A DNA stretch of 64,000 bases from Beroe forskalii (GCA_011033025.1 WFMF01000147.1:1-64000); one strand, 5' to 3'; shown: positions 45,986 through 57,764, counted from the stretch's first letter. The notes: generated by a model from the letters alone, not told the origin. Numbers and translations are program-made.

Positions 45986-48045
45986 AGAGCCCCCTGCCAG
46001 ATTAGAACAACGCCACACTAGGTATTGAATTCGCCACACTATATAAATAATCGCATTGTTAAGATTATATTCGCCACAGGCCACACCCTATGCGTTAACT
46101 TTCTAAGAATGCGTGTAAAGTAGCGGGTAATATTCGCCACACTAGCATTATATTCGCCAAAGTGGTCGAAAGTTTATGAATACACGCAATGCTAAGGAAA
46201 TATTCGCCATGTTTATAAACAATATTCGCGTAGACTATTTTTCGCTGTGCTATGAAAATATTCGCCTACTAGGTAACACATTTATTATTACAGAATATTT
46301 CGCCGTGTTAGGAAAATATTCGCCTATTGGGTAACACATTTATTCTTAGAGAATATTTCGCCGTGTTTGGAAAATATTCGCCAGTTGGGTATCAAATTTC
46401 TTCTTGGAAAACATTTCGCCGTCTTAATAAAATATTCGCCGTATGTTATGATAACATGTACAGTAATCTCTAAGTTACACACATCAACCCCACCCTGACC
46501 TTGATTCACATCTGTACAAAATGTGTTGTAACTTGACTCCTGAAATTTTTCTATTTCATATTATTATCAGATGATGTATTGTTGTACACAAAGTTGCACT
46601 TAGCAATACAGACCAACTGTGTTTAATGTAAATTCAAGCATTTATATTTTTCGGATTAAACACGTCATCATAATGTCATATTGGTTCGTTATAGCCTTAC
46701 GGAGAGCCTAACAGAGAGCCTGTTTTCATATTATCATGGGGGCATAACATAGCGAGGTTTAGAACATAGGAACCAGATTGACTACGAGGGCAGAGCGACT
46801 TAGAAGCAGTATTGGGATTCGGAGAGCTCGGCTTAGTTTGGCGTGAAAGAGCCCAACTTAGTATTGGGTATCCTAACTTAGTGTGGGGAGCCAGAATTTT
46901 TATGGCCAATGGGGTAGCCCGACTTAGTATCATATGGATCCCGACCTACCATCATGGGCAGCCCGAGTCAGTATGTGGAGCCAGACTTGCCGACAGAATT
47001 GACATAGAAGTGACATAGGTAGTGACTTAATATGTGGAGCCCGCCTCATCTATTATGGGGAGCCCAACCCAGTATCATGGGAAACTGCAACTTAATTATT
47101 TACTAATCCCATACTAATTCAGGCTCCTCATACTATTACTAAGTTGGGCTCCCTCATACTAAGTCGGGCACCCCGGTACTATGTTCGGCTCCCACATACT
47201 AAGTCCGGTGTCCCCATGGCCCATATTATTAAGCCAGGCTCCCCATAAGTTAAGACATTAGGTGGGTCTCCCCCATACCAAGTCGGGCTCTCGGCTCTTC
47301 CATGCAAATTAGGGCTCCCAGTATACTAAGTAGGGCTCCCTCGTACTAAGTCGGGCTGCCCGTATTAATTCAGGCTCCCTATACTAAGTTGGGCTCCCTC
47401 GTACTAAGTCGGGCTCCCCCTACTATGTCGGGCTCCCCCTACTATGTCGGTCTCCCTCGTACTAAGTCGGGCTGCCCCTACTAAGTTGGGCTCCCCAATA
47501 CTAAGTCGGGCTGCCCGAATTAATTCAGGCTCCCTATACTAAGTTGGGCTCCCTCGTACTAAGTTGGGCTCCCCCATACTAAGTCGGGCTCCCCCTACTA
47601 TGTCGGGCTACCCCGTACTAAGTTGGGATCCCTTATACGAAGTCGGGCTCCCCATACTATGTCGGGCTCCCTCGAACTAAGTCGGGCAGCCCCTACCAAG
47701 TTGGGCTCCCCAATACTAAGTCGGGCTGCCCGTATTTGTCTAGGCTCCCTATACTAGGTTGGGCTCCCTCGTACTAAGTCGGGCTCCCCCTACTATGTCG
47801 GGCTCCCCGTACTAAGTTGGGCTCCCCCATACTAAGTCGGGCTGCCCGTATTAATTCAGGCTCCCTATACTAAGTTGGGCTCCCTCGTACTATGTCAAGC
47901 TCCCCCATATGTCGTGCTCATACTTAGTCCACATACTAAGTTGGGATCCCCATACAGAGTCGGGCTCCCCCATACTAAGTCGGGCTCTCACATACTAAGT
48001 CAGGTTGCCCATACTAAGTCAGTTTGCCCCTACTAAGTTGGGCTA
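45986..48045. mobile_element. Partial copy of the long-inverted-repeat element
   Basis: It begins agagccccctgccagattag and continues with a field of aatattcgcc motifs (46020-46440), an AT-rich spacer, a short stretch of agcccgacttagt units in one orientation (46840-47080) and about 950 bp of the opposite orientation (actaagtcgggctccc, 47100-48045). It differs from the two arms of the complete element at shared positions (agcgggtaat instead of gatgggtaat; aggtattgaa instead of aggtgttgaa), so it is a separate copy. Its right end is missing. Confidence 0.8.
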
Positions 48046-48205
48046 CCCATTACATTGTGCTGTCATCCTTACACCTTTATTTCAAACACCCTATTACCCC
48101 AATAAACATTGTGCTGTCATCCTTACACCTTTATTTCTAACACCCTAATACAGCCCTAAACATTGTGCTGTCATCCTTACACCTTTATTTCAAACACCCT
48201 TTTTT
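48046..48205. repeat. About 55-63 bp tandem repeat, three copies
   Basis: Three units of cattgtgctgtcatccttac followed by acctttatttcaaacaccct lie between the partial and the complete long-inverted-repeat elements. Confidence 0.9.
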
Positions 48206-49399
48206 TTATTTCAAAATTCAAATTTTACATGAAATATATTTTACAATGTCATTCAGGTTAAAATATTCTGTCATTCCTACTTAACCAAAATAGCACAGAA
48301 AATATAAATCAAGTGCAAAATCTGCCCCCTGCCAGATTAGAACAACGCCACACTAGGTGTTGAATTCGCCACACTATATAAATAATCGCATTGTTAAGAT
48401 TATATTCGCCACAGGCCACACCCTATGCGTTAACTTTCTAAGAATGCGTGTAAAGTGATGGGTAATATTCGCCACACTAGCATTATATTCGCCAAAGTGG
48501 TCGCAAGTTTATGAATACACGCAATGCTAAGGAAATATTCGCCTGTTTTATAAACAATATTCGTAGACTATTTTTCGCTGTGCTATGAAAATATTCGCCT
48601 ACTAGGTAACACATTTATTATAACAGAATATTTCGCCGTGTTAAGAAAATATTCGCCTATTGGGTAACATATTCATTCTTAGAGAATATTTCGCCGTGTT
48701 TGGAAAATATTCGCCAGTTGGGTATCAAATTTCTTCTTGGAAAACATTTCGCCGTCTTAATAAAATATTCGCCGTATGTTATGATAACATGTACACTCTA
48801 AGTTACACACATCAACCCCACCCTGACCTTGATTCACATCTGTACAAAATGTGTTCTAACTTGACTCCTGAAATTTTTCTATTTCATATTATTATCAGAT
48901 GATGTATTGTTGTACACAAAGTTGCACTTAGCAATATAGACCAACTGTGTACAATGTAAATTCAAGCATTTATACTTTTCGGATTAAACACATCATAATG
49001 TCACATTGGTTCGTTGTAGCCTAACGGAGAGCCCGTTTTCATATTATCATGGGAGCATAACATAGCGAGGTTAATAAGAACATAGGAACCATATTGACTA
49101 CGAGGGGGGAGCGACTTAGAAGCAGTATTGGGATTGGGAGAGCTCGGCTTAGTTTGGCGTGGAAGAGCCCAACTTAGTATTGGGGATCCTAACTTAGTGT
49201 GGGGGAGCCCGAATTTGTATGACCAATGGGGGAGCCCGACTTAGTATCATATGGATCCCGACCTACCATCATGGGCAGCCCGAGTCAGTATGTGGAGCCA
49301 GACTTGCCGGCAGAATTAAAGTGACATATGTGGAGCCCGTCTCATCTATTATGGGGAGCCCAACCCAGTATCATGGGGAACCGCAACTTACTTATTTAC

Positions 49400-50356
49400 T
49401 AATTCAGTCTCCCATACTAATTCAGGCTCCTCATACTATTACTAAGTTGGGCTCCCTCATACTAAGTCGGGCACCCCGGTACTATGTTCGGCTCCCACAT
49501 ACTAAAGTACTAAGTCCGGTGTCCCCATGGCCCATATTATTAAGCCAGGCCCCCCATAAGTTAAGACATTAGGTCGGGCTCCCCCATACTAAGTCGGGCT
49601 CTCGGCTCTCCCATACAAATTAGGGCTCCCAGTATACTATGTAGGGCTCCCTCGTACTATGTCGGGCTCCCCTGTACTAAGTTGGGCTCCCGCGTACTAA
49701 GTCGGGCTGCCTGCATTAATTCAGGTTCCCTATACTAAGTTGGGCTCCCTCGTACTAAGTCGGGCTGCCCCTACTATGGCGGGCTCCCCCTACTATGTCG
49801 GGCTCCTCCGTACTAAGTTGGGCTCCCCCTACTATGTCGGGCTACCCCGTACTAAGTTGGGCTCCCCCATACTAAGTCGGGCTGCTCGTATTAATTCAGG
49901 CTCCCTATACTAAGTTGGGCTCCCTCGTACTAAGTCGAGCTCTCCCATATGTCGTGCTCCACTGTCCCCATACTTAGTCCACATACTAAGTTGGGATCCC
50001 CATACAGAGTCGGGCTCCCCCATACTAAGTCGGGCTGCCACATACTAAGTCGGGCTCCTTATACTAAGTTGGGCTCCCCCATACAAAGTCGGGCTGCCTG
50101 CATTAATTCAGGCTCCCTATACTAAGTTGGGCTCCCTCGTACTAAGTCGGGCTTCCCGTACTAATTAAGGCTCCCTATACTAAGTTGGGCTCCCCCATAC
50201 TAAGTCGGGCTGCCCGTATTAATTCAGGCTCCCTATACTAAGTTGGGCTCCCTCGTACTAAGTCGAGCTCTCCCATATGTCGTGCTCCACTGTCCCCATA
50301 CTTAGTCCACATACTAAGTTGGGATCCCCATACAGAGTCTGGCTCCCCCATACTAA
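49400..50356. repeat. 20-bp array actaagtcgggctccccc
   Basis: About 45 units with t/c variants (aagttggg, tatgtcgggct, aattcaggct) and spacers of variable length. The same array fills 47100-48045, 52718-52965 and 53430-53575, and in reverse 53576-54240. The split at 50356/52718 is the insertion point of the Harbinger-like element: the broken unit is ccatactaa / taagtcggg. Confidence 0.9.
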
Positions 50357-52717
50357 GGGCCAAATCGCACGGGGACAAAAATCGTGGAAACTTTCATATC
50401 TCACCAAAATTCGGATTTCACCTATCGTGCGATTTCATTTTTTTAAGGCCACTTTTCGTGAGATCTGAAAACGTGGTGAGAAAAGTGGTGAAAAGTATCA
50501 CCGGCCTCAGGAGAGGTGACAGTTTTCACCACAATCAAATGAAATCTTTGTGGTAGAATCAAAACTCCGTCCGTTTTCAATATCGGTGAGATTTGTCACC
50601 ACTGATCACGTGCAGTGACGAAAAGATCACGCGCATGGTCACGTGATAGAGGTGGAAAGTTTCACGATGGTACAAAAACCAAAACGCACGTTCTGACGGT
50701 GAGATGCATAGCGTTACAACACACGCAGTCATTGACCAATCAGCGCGCTGCATTCCAAGTGCGGGAAACATAGTAATTAGTGGGAAACACAAATAGCACC
50801 AATCTTTTTAAATGTGTATCGTTCATATCTTGCTGTGCCTTCTCATTTCTATAGTGTTGCCACTCTGTATTTACTATTTTGTTTCTTCTCCTGTATTTTC
50901 TATCCTATACAATAATGGCATTCCATTGTAAGATTGTAGCATTGAAGGTTGTGTTAATTCCGACTGATTGATGTAGGAACTTTACTGTAACCAGGTATAA
51001 ACATCCTGCAAAAATATGTGGCCAAGAATAGACAAAGTCGAATCAGATAGCAGAGAAAACAGTGAACCGCAGTGAAAGCAGTGATAACAGCAGCCCCAAC
51101 TCTGTAAAAGCAATCATTTCGAGAAAGTTAAAATCATATTATGCAAGAAAGATATGTAAAAAGATATAAAACCAAAAACGAGAGAATGAAATACAATATC
51201 ATGAAATAAAGTGTGGAATTTGCATTTGATTTGTTTTGATCCAGTTGCATTGCCATGTTGCCATGGTAACACATTCTTCGGAAATAGCAATAACTGAGAG
51301 TGAGAGCAATACGTCATTATCATTAGTAACAATGGTGTATTACTTTTCTCACACATAATTGATATGGACGATAAATGTCGCTAATTACCGGTTTGCAGTT
51401 TGGTACATTGTGCAATTACTGTCCCGTGAGAAATGTAAAAATAGGCACTTTAAGTCATTGACATACCATATTCAACCATAGTAACTACGTCATTCTCATT
51501 TGTTTATTATTACTGTGCTGCAAAACAGAGTTTCACCAAATGTAAATTCGCTCATTTTAGCCATTTCCTTTCATCATTTTGTATCTCTTTCCAAGTTCTG
51601 TTGTAACTGAGGCGTTTCACAAAGTGACATGCTACCAAGATTAATTCATTTTCTCCTTTGTTTGTTTTCCAATTATCGTTTGTAACAAAAATTGCTAGTG
51701 TTTCATCTCAGCACATTTTAGCCAATAATCTTTCGATTGCAAGACCTTTGAGATTGATCCATGCTTTGATTCGATTCCTTAAAAATTTTCGTCCTCTAAC
51801 CATAGGCTTTGCCAGCCCCTTCGAGCCCTGCGTGCTACACGATTTATACTGTTTGCAGTTGCAGTACATTTTGCTTTTTAATTCTGCGTATCGAATGATT
51901 GTATTGCTGTGTATAGTCATGATGATGATGTATGATTCCGTCACATTTTAAGATCGGACATTTTAAGATGGGACGGGAACTACCATGACCCTGCGTTGTT
52001 TTGCAAGCCAGCGCACTGACTTTGTGATGGTATTAGAAATTTGTTTCTAACATGTTCACTGGCATGATGTATGCAGTTTTGAATTGACAGCTTGACTTAA
52101 AATGCTCACTGGGCACTGTCTCGTACCATACTGCTGACTGGTCATCGGTAGATACATTTTAATGCTCATGCCAGGCTGCTGACTGTTCACTGACTCCTAC
52201 CAGACTGCTGACTGTACACTGGGTGCGTTCAGGGTGCTTGGGGTGCACACTGATTTGAAGAGTTTATTCAGGGTGCTTCACCTATTTCAGTAATACAGCG
52301 GCCTGTAGTCATAAACTCAGATGAGCTGTTTAATATTGGACCTGAGCGACGAACCTCCTGAAGCAGAAGACATTTCGGATGCTCTGCAATTGAGCTATCA
52401 AACATGACATTTTATCCGCCGTGCGTTTTGGCGAAAAATAATATTTCCGTGATTCCGAGATCTAGGACGTGACAAATTACACGGATATTTTGTTACGCCG
52501 TGCGTTTTCGCGAAATATAGCAATTTTAGGGACAAATTACGTCGTGCGCTTTGGTGTTATTTTGTCTCCGTGAAACGCATTGAAAAGCTGTCGCCGTACG
52601 TTTTGATCATTTTTATACCGGCGTGAAATATTCCGCCGTGCGATCTCACGAAATTTGGACGTGACAACTGACCTGAGCACATTTTTTCACGATTTTTGTC
52701 CCCGTGCGATTTGGCCC
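50357..52717. mobile_element. PIF/Harbinger-like non-autonomous element, TAA duplication
   Basis: The ends gggccaaatcgcacggggac and its complement are perfect inverted repeats for at least 30 bp. They are flanked by a 3-bp TAA duplication (50354-50356, 52718-52720) inside an array unit whose empty form is known from its neighbours (ccatactaagtcggg). A 3-bp TWA duplication is typical of PIF/Harbinger. The 2361-bp interior has no recognisable transposase or Myb-like protein. Motifs such as cgccgtgcg and gtgcgattt recur near the right end. Confidence 0.87.
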
Positions 52718-52965
52718 TAAGTCGGGCTGCCACATACTAAGTCAGGTTGCCCATACTAAGTCAGGTTGCCCATACTAAGTTGGGCTACCCATTCTAAGTT
52801 GGGCTACCCATACTAAGTTGGGCTACCCCATACTACAACTCGAGCTCCTTCGTACTGCACTAAGTAAGGCTTCCACATACTAAGTTGGTTCCCCTATGTT
52901 GAATACTAAGCCGGGCTCCCCCATTCTTATTCGGTATCCCCGCCACGTCAGGCTCCCCGTACTAT

Positions 52966-53429
52966 CTTATCGGACATAATGATCACGGACTTTAGTTTCA
53001 CGGACCTAAAACTTCACGGACATTAATATTCACGCCCGATCCAGCCACTTCAAATTTCAAGAAAACTTCGAAATTATCGGCTCGATTTTTCCCATTTTCT
53101 TCCACGATTTGAATACTTGAATAGAAGATTTTTTCAATGTTTTTCGTTAATTGATATGATAAATTTCCATATTGCAGGTACTAAGCATGAAAAAGAAGAT
53201 TAATTTCCTTAAAAATTTTATTATTGGTGTAGTGTATTTAAAGAGATAGGGTCAAAATTTGGCGTCTCAACTCTAGAAATTTTAGGAGGAAATACCGGAC
53301 TTAATTTTCACGGACCTGAAAATCACGGACATTAGTATCACGGACAAAATTTTCACGGACATTAATATACCTATATACGTTGAGGTGCTCAGCGTGAATG
53401 TAATGTCCGTGATAATTATGTCCGATAAG
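52966..53429. mobile_element. 464-bp MITE with cttatcggacataat ends
   Basis: Inverted ends cttatcggacataat / attatgtccgataag are followed inward by repeats of tcacggac in direct and inverted forms (about ten copies). It interrupts the same 20-bp array. I cannot define a target duplication (flanks actat and gttta). Confidence 0.8.
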
Positions 53430-54764
53430 GTTTATTGGGCTCCCCCACGATATAAGCCAGGCTCACCCGCACTAAGTCGGGCTCCCAACTTACTGGTTCC
53501 TAAGTCGGGCTCCCCCATAAAGAGTCGGGCTCCCAAATGCAAAGTCGGGTTCCCATATGGCCCATACTAGAGTACTGTATAGTACTTTACTAAGGAGCCT
53601 GAGTTGTAGTATGGGGTACCCAACTTAGTATGGGTAGCCCAACTTAGAATGGGTACCAAGCCCATCTTAGAATGGGTAGCCCAACTTAGTATGGGCAACC
53701 TGACTTAGTATGGGCAACCTGGCTTAGTATGTGGGAGCCCGACTTAGTATGGGGGAGCCCAACTCTGTATGGGGATCCCAACTTAGTATGGGGACTAGGT
53801 ATGAGGTGCCTGACTTAGTATAGGGACAGTGGAGCACGACATAATATGAGAGAGCTGTACTTAGAGACTTAGTATGGGGACTGGGGAGCCCAACTTAGTA
53901 CGGGGAAGCCCGACATAGTAGGGGGAGACCGACATAGTAGGAGGAGCCCGACTTAGTACGAGGGAGCCCAAATTAGTATAGGGAGCCTGAATTAATATGG
54001 GCAGCCCGACATAGTACGAGGGAGCCCTACTTAGTATACTGGGAGCCCTAATTTGTATTCAGAGAGAGCCGAGAGCCCGACTTAGTATGGGGGAGCCCGA
54101 CCTAATGTCTTAACTTATGGGAGCCTGGCTTAATAATATGGGCCATGGGGACACCGGACTTAGTATGAGGGAGCCCAACTTAGTAATAGTATGAGGAGCC
54201 TGAATTAGTATGGGAGACTGAATTAGTAAATAATTAAGTTGCGGTTCCCCATGATACTGGGTCGGGCTCCCCATAATAGATGAGGCGGGCCCCACATACT
54301 AAGTCACTACCTATGTCACTTTAATTCTGCCGGCAAGTCTGGCTCCACATACTGACTCGGGCTGCCCATGATGGTAGGTCGGGATCCATATGATATTAAG
54401 TCGGGCTCCCCCATATGCCATAAAAATTCTGGCTCCCCCACACTAAGTTAGGATCCCCAATACTAAGTTGGTCTCTTTCTCGCCAAACTAAGCCGATCTC
54501 TCCCTATCCCAATACTGCTTCTAAGTCGTTCCCCCCTCGTAGTCAATCTGGTTCCTATGTTCTAAACCTCGGTTATGCCCAATCATGAAATATGAAACGG
54601 CTTAACCTCGCTATGTTATGCCCCCATGATAATATGAAAACGGCCTCTCCGTTAGGCTATAACGAACCAATATGACATTATGATGTGTTTAATCCGAAAA
54701 GTATAATAATTATAAATGCTTGAATTTACATTATACACAGATGGTCTGTATTGCTAAGTGCAAC

Positions 54765-55010
54765 TTTGTTTACATCAATATGATAATTAAATGAAAAATT
54801 TGTTTAAATCTTTTCTGTAAATGCCGCAATAGCAATAAATGCTTCGATTCCTTGTTTAACATGCCGTACAGCAAGGATCTACACTGAGTTCACCATGGTT
54901 AGTGACAAGCCAGTGTGTACAACAAATGTTTTATTTATACCCTCTGTCTAATGGAAATATTTCCTTACATTAATGAAAAATTTCATTTCATTTCCAAATG
55001 ATGTTATATA
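54765..55010. repeat. Dispersed repeat shared with 60525-60640 in inverse orientation
   Basis: The segment containing gccgtacagcaaggatctac and actgagttcaccatggtta matches the complement of 60530-60585 (aaccatggtgaactcagtgt), including flanking gattcc and caatagcaat parts. It lies inside the right arm of the long-inverted-repeat element but not in the left arm, so it is an insertion or a remnant of one. Confidence 0.7.
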
Positions 55011-55561
55011 AGCTAGTCTTTAGAACACATTTTGTACAGACGTGAATCAAGGTCAGGGTGGGGTTGATGTGTGTAATTTAGAGTGTACATGTTATCATAA
55101 CATACGGCGAATATTTTATTAAGACGGCGAAATGTTTTCCAAGAAGAAATTTGATACCCAACTGGCGAATATTTTCCGAACACGGCGAAATATTCTCTAA
55201 GAATGAATGTGTTACCCAATAGGCGAATATTTTCCTAACACGGCGAAATATTCTGTAATAATAAATGTGTTACCTAGTAGGCGAATATTTTCATAGCACA
55301 GCGAAAAATAGTCTACGAATATTGTTTATAAAACAGGCGAATATTTCCTTAGCATTGCGTGTATTCATAAACTTGCGACCACTTTGGCGAATATAATGCT
55401 AGTGTGGCGAATATTACCCATCACTTTACACGCATTCTTAGAAAGTTAACGCATAGGGTGTGGCCTGTGGCGAATATAATCTTAATAATGCGATTATTTA
55501 TATAGTGTGGCGAATTCAACACCTAGTGTGGCGTTGTTCTAATCTGGCAGGGGGCTCTAAT

Positions 55562-56132
55562 ACTATAAGGGATTTTGTTCCATATGACCATTGTTCTATA
55601 GAAAAATGAATTCCTAAAATTATCACAGTTGGGCCTTATGGTACATTTTAATCTTGAACAATCCTCTTTGCTCACAATATCATGTGTACTTCTGGTGCTC
55701 CTTACTTCAGTATGTTTAATGATATGAAAGCCTTCTGGTAAGGTGATGGAGATAAGAGAGTGTATGATTTTGAACATCATGATTAGGTCAGTTATGATAA
55801 ATTTGTGTTTTATTGGAGGGATATGCAGGGTTTTCAGTTTATTATAGTATTCAGTATCACAGATATGGTCATGGGGACGGCCTTCAATCCACTTAATGGC
55901 CCGCTTTTGGATGGCCTCAAAACCACTGAGCTGGTTGGAGCTGACTGGATGCCAAATTATAGAGCAATGCTCAAATAAAGACCTAACTAGTGTAAGGTAA
56001 AGGTTCTTTTTGTCTTTTATCACAGGTGAAATGACAAATACGTGTTACAAGTCCTAGACGGGAGCTTGCTTTAGATAAGAGACTGTTGCATTGTTCTGAC
56101 CATAAAAGTCTAGAGTTTACTGTGACTCCCAG
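55562..56132 (-). pseudogene. Truncated non-LTR retrotransposon (LINE) reverse transcriptase end
   Basis: On the minus strand one frame gives DLGVTVNSRLLWSEQCNSLL and ASSRLGLVTRICHF. After a frame change come KKNLYLTLVRSLFEHCSIIW, then FEAIQKRAIKWIEG, and finally WNKIPYSI. This is the post-polymerase (thumb and connection) tail of jockey/CR1/L2-type LINEs. The polymerase core with its YADD-type motif is absent. The open frame runs straight into the end of the long-inverted-repeat element at 55558, so the LINE was cut there. The frameshift and truncation make it non-functional. It lies in the intron before the first visible CPSF4 exon. Confidence 0.85.
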
Positions 56133-56225
56133 ATCTACTTACCCAGCTAGTTACGTATCTTACACGTTGACACACTGGCCACTCTAAGCCTTAATTCCCT
56201 TATCTAAAACACTCTATCACCCCAG

Positions 56226-56428
56226 TTGCGTGACTGTCCGTGGTATGACCGAGGGTTCTGTAGGCACGGTCCCACATGTCGGAACCGTCACATCCGTCGT
56301 GTGATGTGTACCAACTACATGTCAGGATTCTGTCCCCTGGGACCCAAGTGCAAGTCCATGCACCCGAGGTTTGAACTGCCCAGACTAGATAATCCAACGG
56401 GAGCGTCCAGCAGAGTCAAGTGTCATCA
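56226..56428 (+). CDS. CPSF4: CPSF4 (CPSF30) homologue, exon with CCCH fingers 4 and 5
   Basis: The exon begins after acceptor atcaccccag (56224-56225). It reads LRDCPWYDRGFCRHGPTC then RNRH, then CTNYMSGFCPLGPKC followed by KSMHPRFELP. These are two CCCH fingers of spacing C-x7-C-x5-C-x3-H, nearly identical to fingers 4 and 5 of CPSF4, the mRNA 3'-end processing subunit that recognises the AAUAAA signal. The frame goes on to SSRVKCHH and a stop at 56430. KCHH joined to the next exon (CNEPGHVITHC) would complete a CCHC knuckle, but no GT donor lies at that joint. A weaker canonical donor (gag|gtttga, 56368/56369) is also in phase but would delete RFELP and the first knuckle cysteine. Confidence 0.85.
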
Positions 56429-56598
56429 CTGAGTAGATCAGTGGGGATGGGATGGATCAAGTTTTAAAGTTTCTTGATGAAAATTGCATGTAACTACTGA
56501 TTGTCCATCCACTTCCTTTCGGTAATTAATCTTAATTTTGCCCCTGAACCCTAAGAGTTACATTGACAACATGCATATAATGATATCTTCCTTTTCAG

Positions 56599-56702
56599 CT
56601 GTAACGAGCCAGGCCACGTGATAACCCATTGCCCACTACGTAACATTCTACCCAACCACCCTAACAACCAGGCCAACAACCCCGCTATCAACCCTAACAT
56701 CA
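56599..56702 (+). CDS. CPSF4: CPSF4 homologue, exon with first zinc knuckle
   Basis: A 104-bp exon after acceptor ccttttcag (56597-56598), with donor gtaagt (56703). It reads CNEPGHVITHCPLRN, then an asparagine/proline-rich linker (LPNHPNNQANNPAINPN). C-NEPG-H-VITH-C is the last three-quarters of a CCHC knuckle. Human CPSF4 has one knuckle while fly Clipper has two, so this gene follows the two-knuckle plan. Confidence 0.85.
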
Positions 56703-56939
56703 GTAAGTGTCTTGGTTCTTACTTTTATGGGAAAGATACAAACTATTCGGCCTCTATTTCGAATGTACCTGAATTGTGCTCTGTTCTATTGAATGAGTCA
56801 ATGTCAGTACAATTAGAAACGCTTTCTAGCCCTAGACAATAATTTTATTGTTAATTACGCATAAATATTCCAAGTTTTACAGTTAATCGGCATGATGTAC
56901 TTCATTTACAATACCATTATCCTGAACCATTCATTTCAG

Positions 56940-57061
56940 ATTTAACTGAAAGGAAACCGATGCTAAGCTCTGAGAATAGCACACCATTTGATAACACTTT
57001 GGTGCCAGTAAACAACGCTGCTTTCGTTGCTAAACCACTGCGCGAAGTAACCTGTTTCAAG
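56940..57061 (+). CDS. CPSF4: CPSF4 homologue, linker exon
   Basis: A 122-bp exon between acceptor catttcag (56938-56939) and donor gttagt (57062). In phase it reads NLTERKPMLSSENSTPFDNT, a low-complexity linker, then PLREVTCFK. EVTCFK matches the EQVTCYK that opens the conserved C-terminal zinc knuckle of CPSF4. Confidence 0.87.
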
Positions 57062-57171
57062 GTTAGTTATCTTCAAATATTGAAACTTGATTCATATTGT
57101 TGTATCGATTTGGTTATATTTAGTGACGTAATACGTCATGATTTTAGCGAAATAACATAACATCATTTCAG

Positions 57172-57201
57172 TGTGGAGAAAAGGGCCACTATGCAAACGC
57201 T
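57172..57201 (+). CDS. CPSF4: CPSF4 homologue, 30-bp micro-exon
   Basis: Ten codons, CGEKGHYANA, lie between acceptor catttcag (57170-57171) and donor gtaagt (57202). With the flanking exons it completes C-FK-C-GEKG-H-YANA-C, the CCHC knuckle of CPSF4. Both borders fall exactly at codon boundaries. Such a short exon would be missed by most gene finders. Confidence 0.9.
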
Positions 57202-57764
57202 GTAAGTTATTATTTCCATTCTACATTCACTGTAAAGTCTCCAATTATCTGTTGGATGTACAGAAAATCTAATTTTCAAGACCAATGGCCTGATAATAAA
57301 AAGCTTTCTCAAATCTCCCACGCGGCGCGCGTTCTATTGCTAGTTTTTTGAAGATTTCTCGTGAAACAAGGACCCCAAACTTTTACGAGTTCCACGAGCG
57401 TGCGCGCCATTCAAATTGTAGATTTGTTTAAAACGAAACATGTATTTGAAAATTCGTTGTACCAGCCTTTCTTTTTTGGTACAAGAGAGATGTGTGGTTG
57501 ACAAAAAGTACATTCAATTACTTACGCAAGAATATTAGTTGGTTGTGTGTGACACTACTAATTGGTGAATATGTGACGTAGAACCGACTATTTTTCCGGC
57601 GCAAAAACGAATGAAATTGAGTTACCCATCGTTAATTGGGTTGTGATTCCAGCTTCACATACTCAAAGGTAAACATCTTTCAGCGCAGAGTTATTTAAAA
57701 CTGTTTTCGGAATACCCTGATGTCCGGTAAATTGGTTCCATAATATTATCTAACCCTATTTCAG

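Larger units (their letters stand above)
48325..55558. mobile_element. 7.2-kb DNA element with long terminal inverted repeats
   Basis: The left arm (48325 to about 49400) and the right arm (about 54240 to 55558) are inverted copies beginning ccccctgccagattagaaca. The arms share private variants not found in the partial copy at 45986. Each arm carries about a dozen aatattcgcc or ttcgcc motifs, followed by a conserved AT-rich spacer. Between the arms run arrays of a 20-bp unit (actaagtcgggctccccc). The array is interrupted by a Harbinger-like element (50357-52717) and a small MITE (52966-53429). The array switches orientation at about 53575. An extra segment at 54765-55010 is also found near 60530. 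No transposase is visible. The right arm abuts a truncated LINE. Confidence 0.75.

Noticed and set aside
49400-50356. CRISPR-like appearance of the regular 20-bp array
   Set aside because: There are no unique spacers of constant length and the context is an animal genome; it is a satellite inside a transposon-like element.
45986-55558. Treating the whole block as a single 9.6-kb transposon with agag/ctct ends
   Set aside because: The outermost ends do match a few bases further than 48325, but sequence variants pair the right arm with the 48325 arm, and no flanking duplication supports the larger unit.
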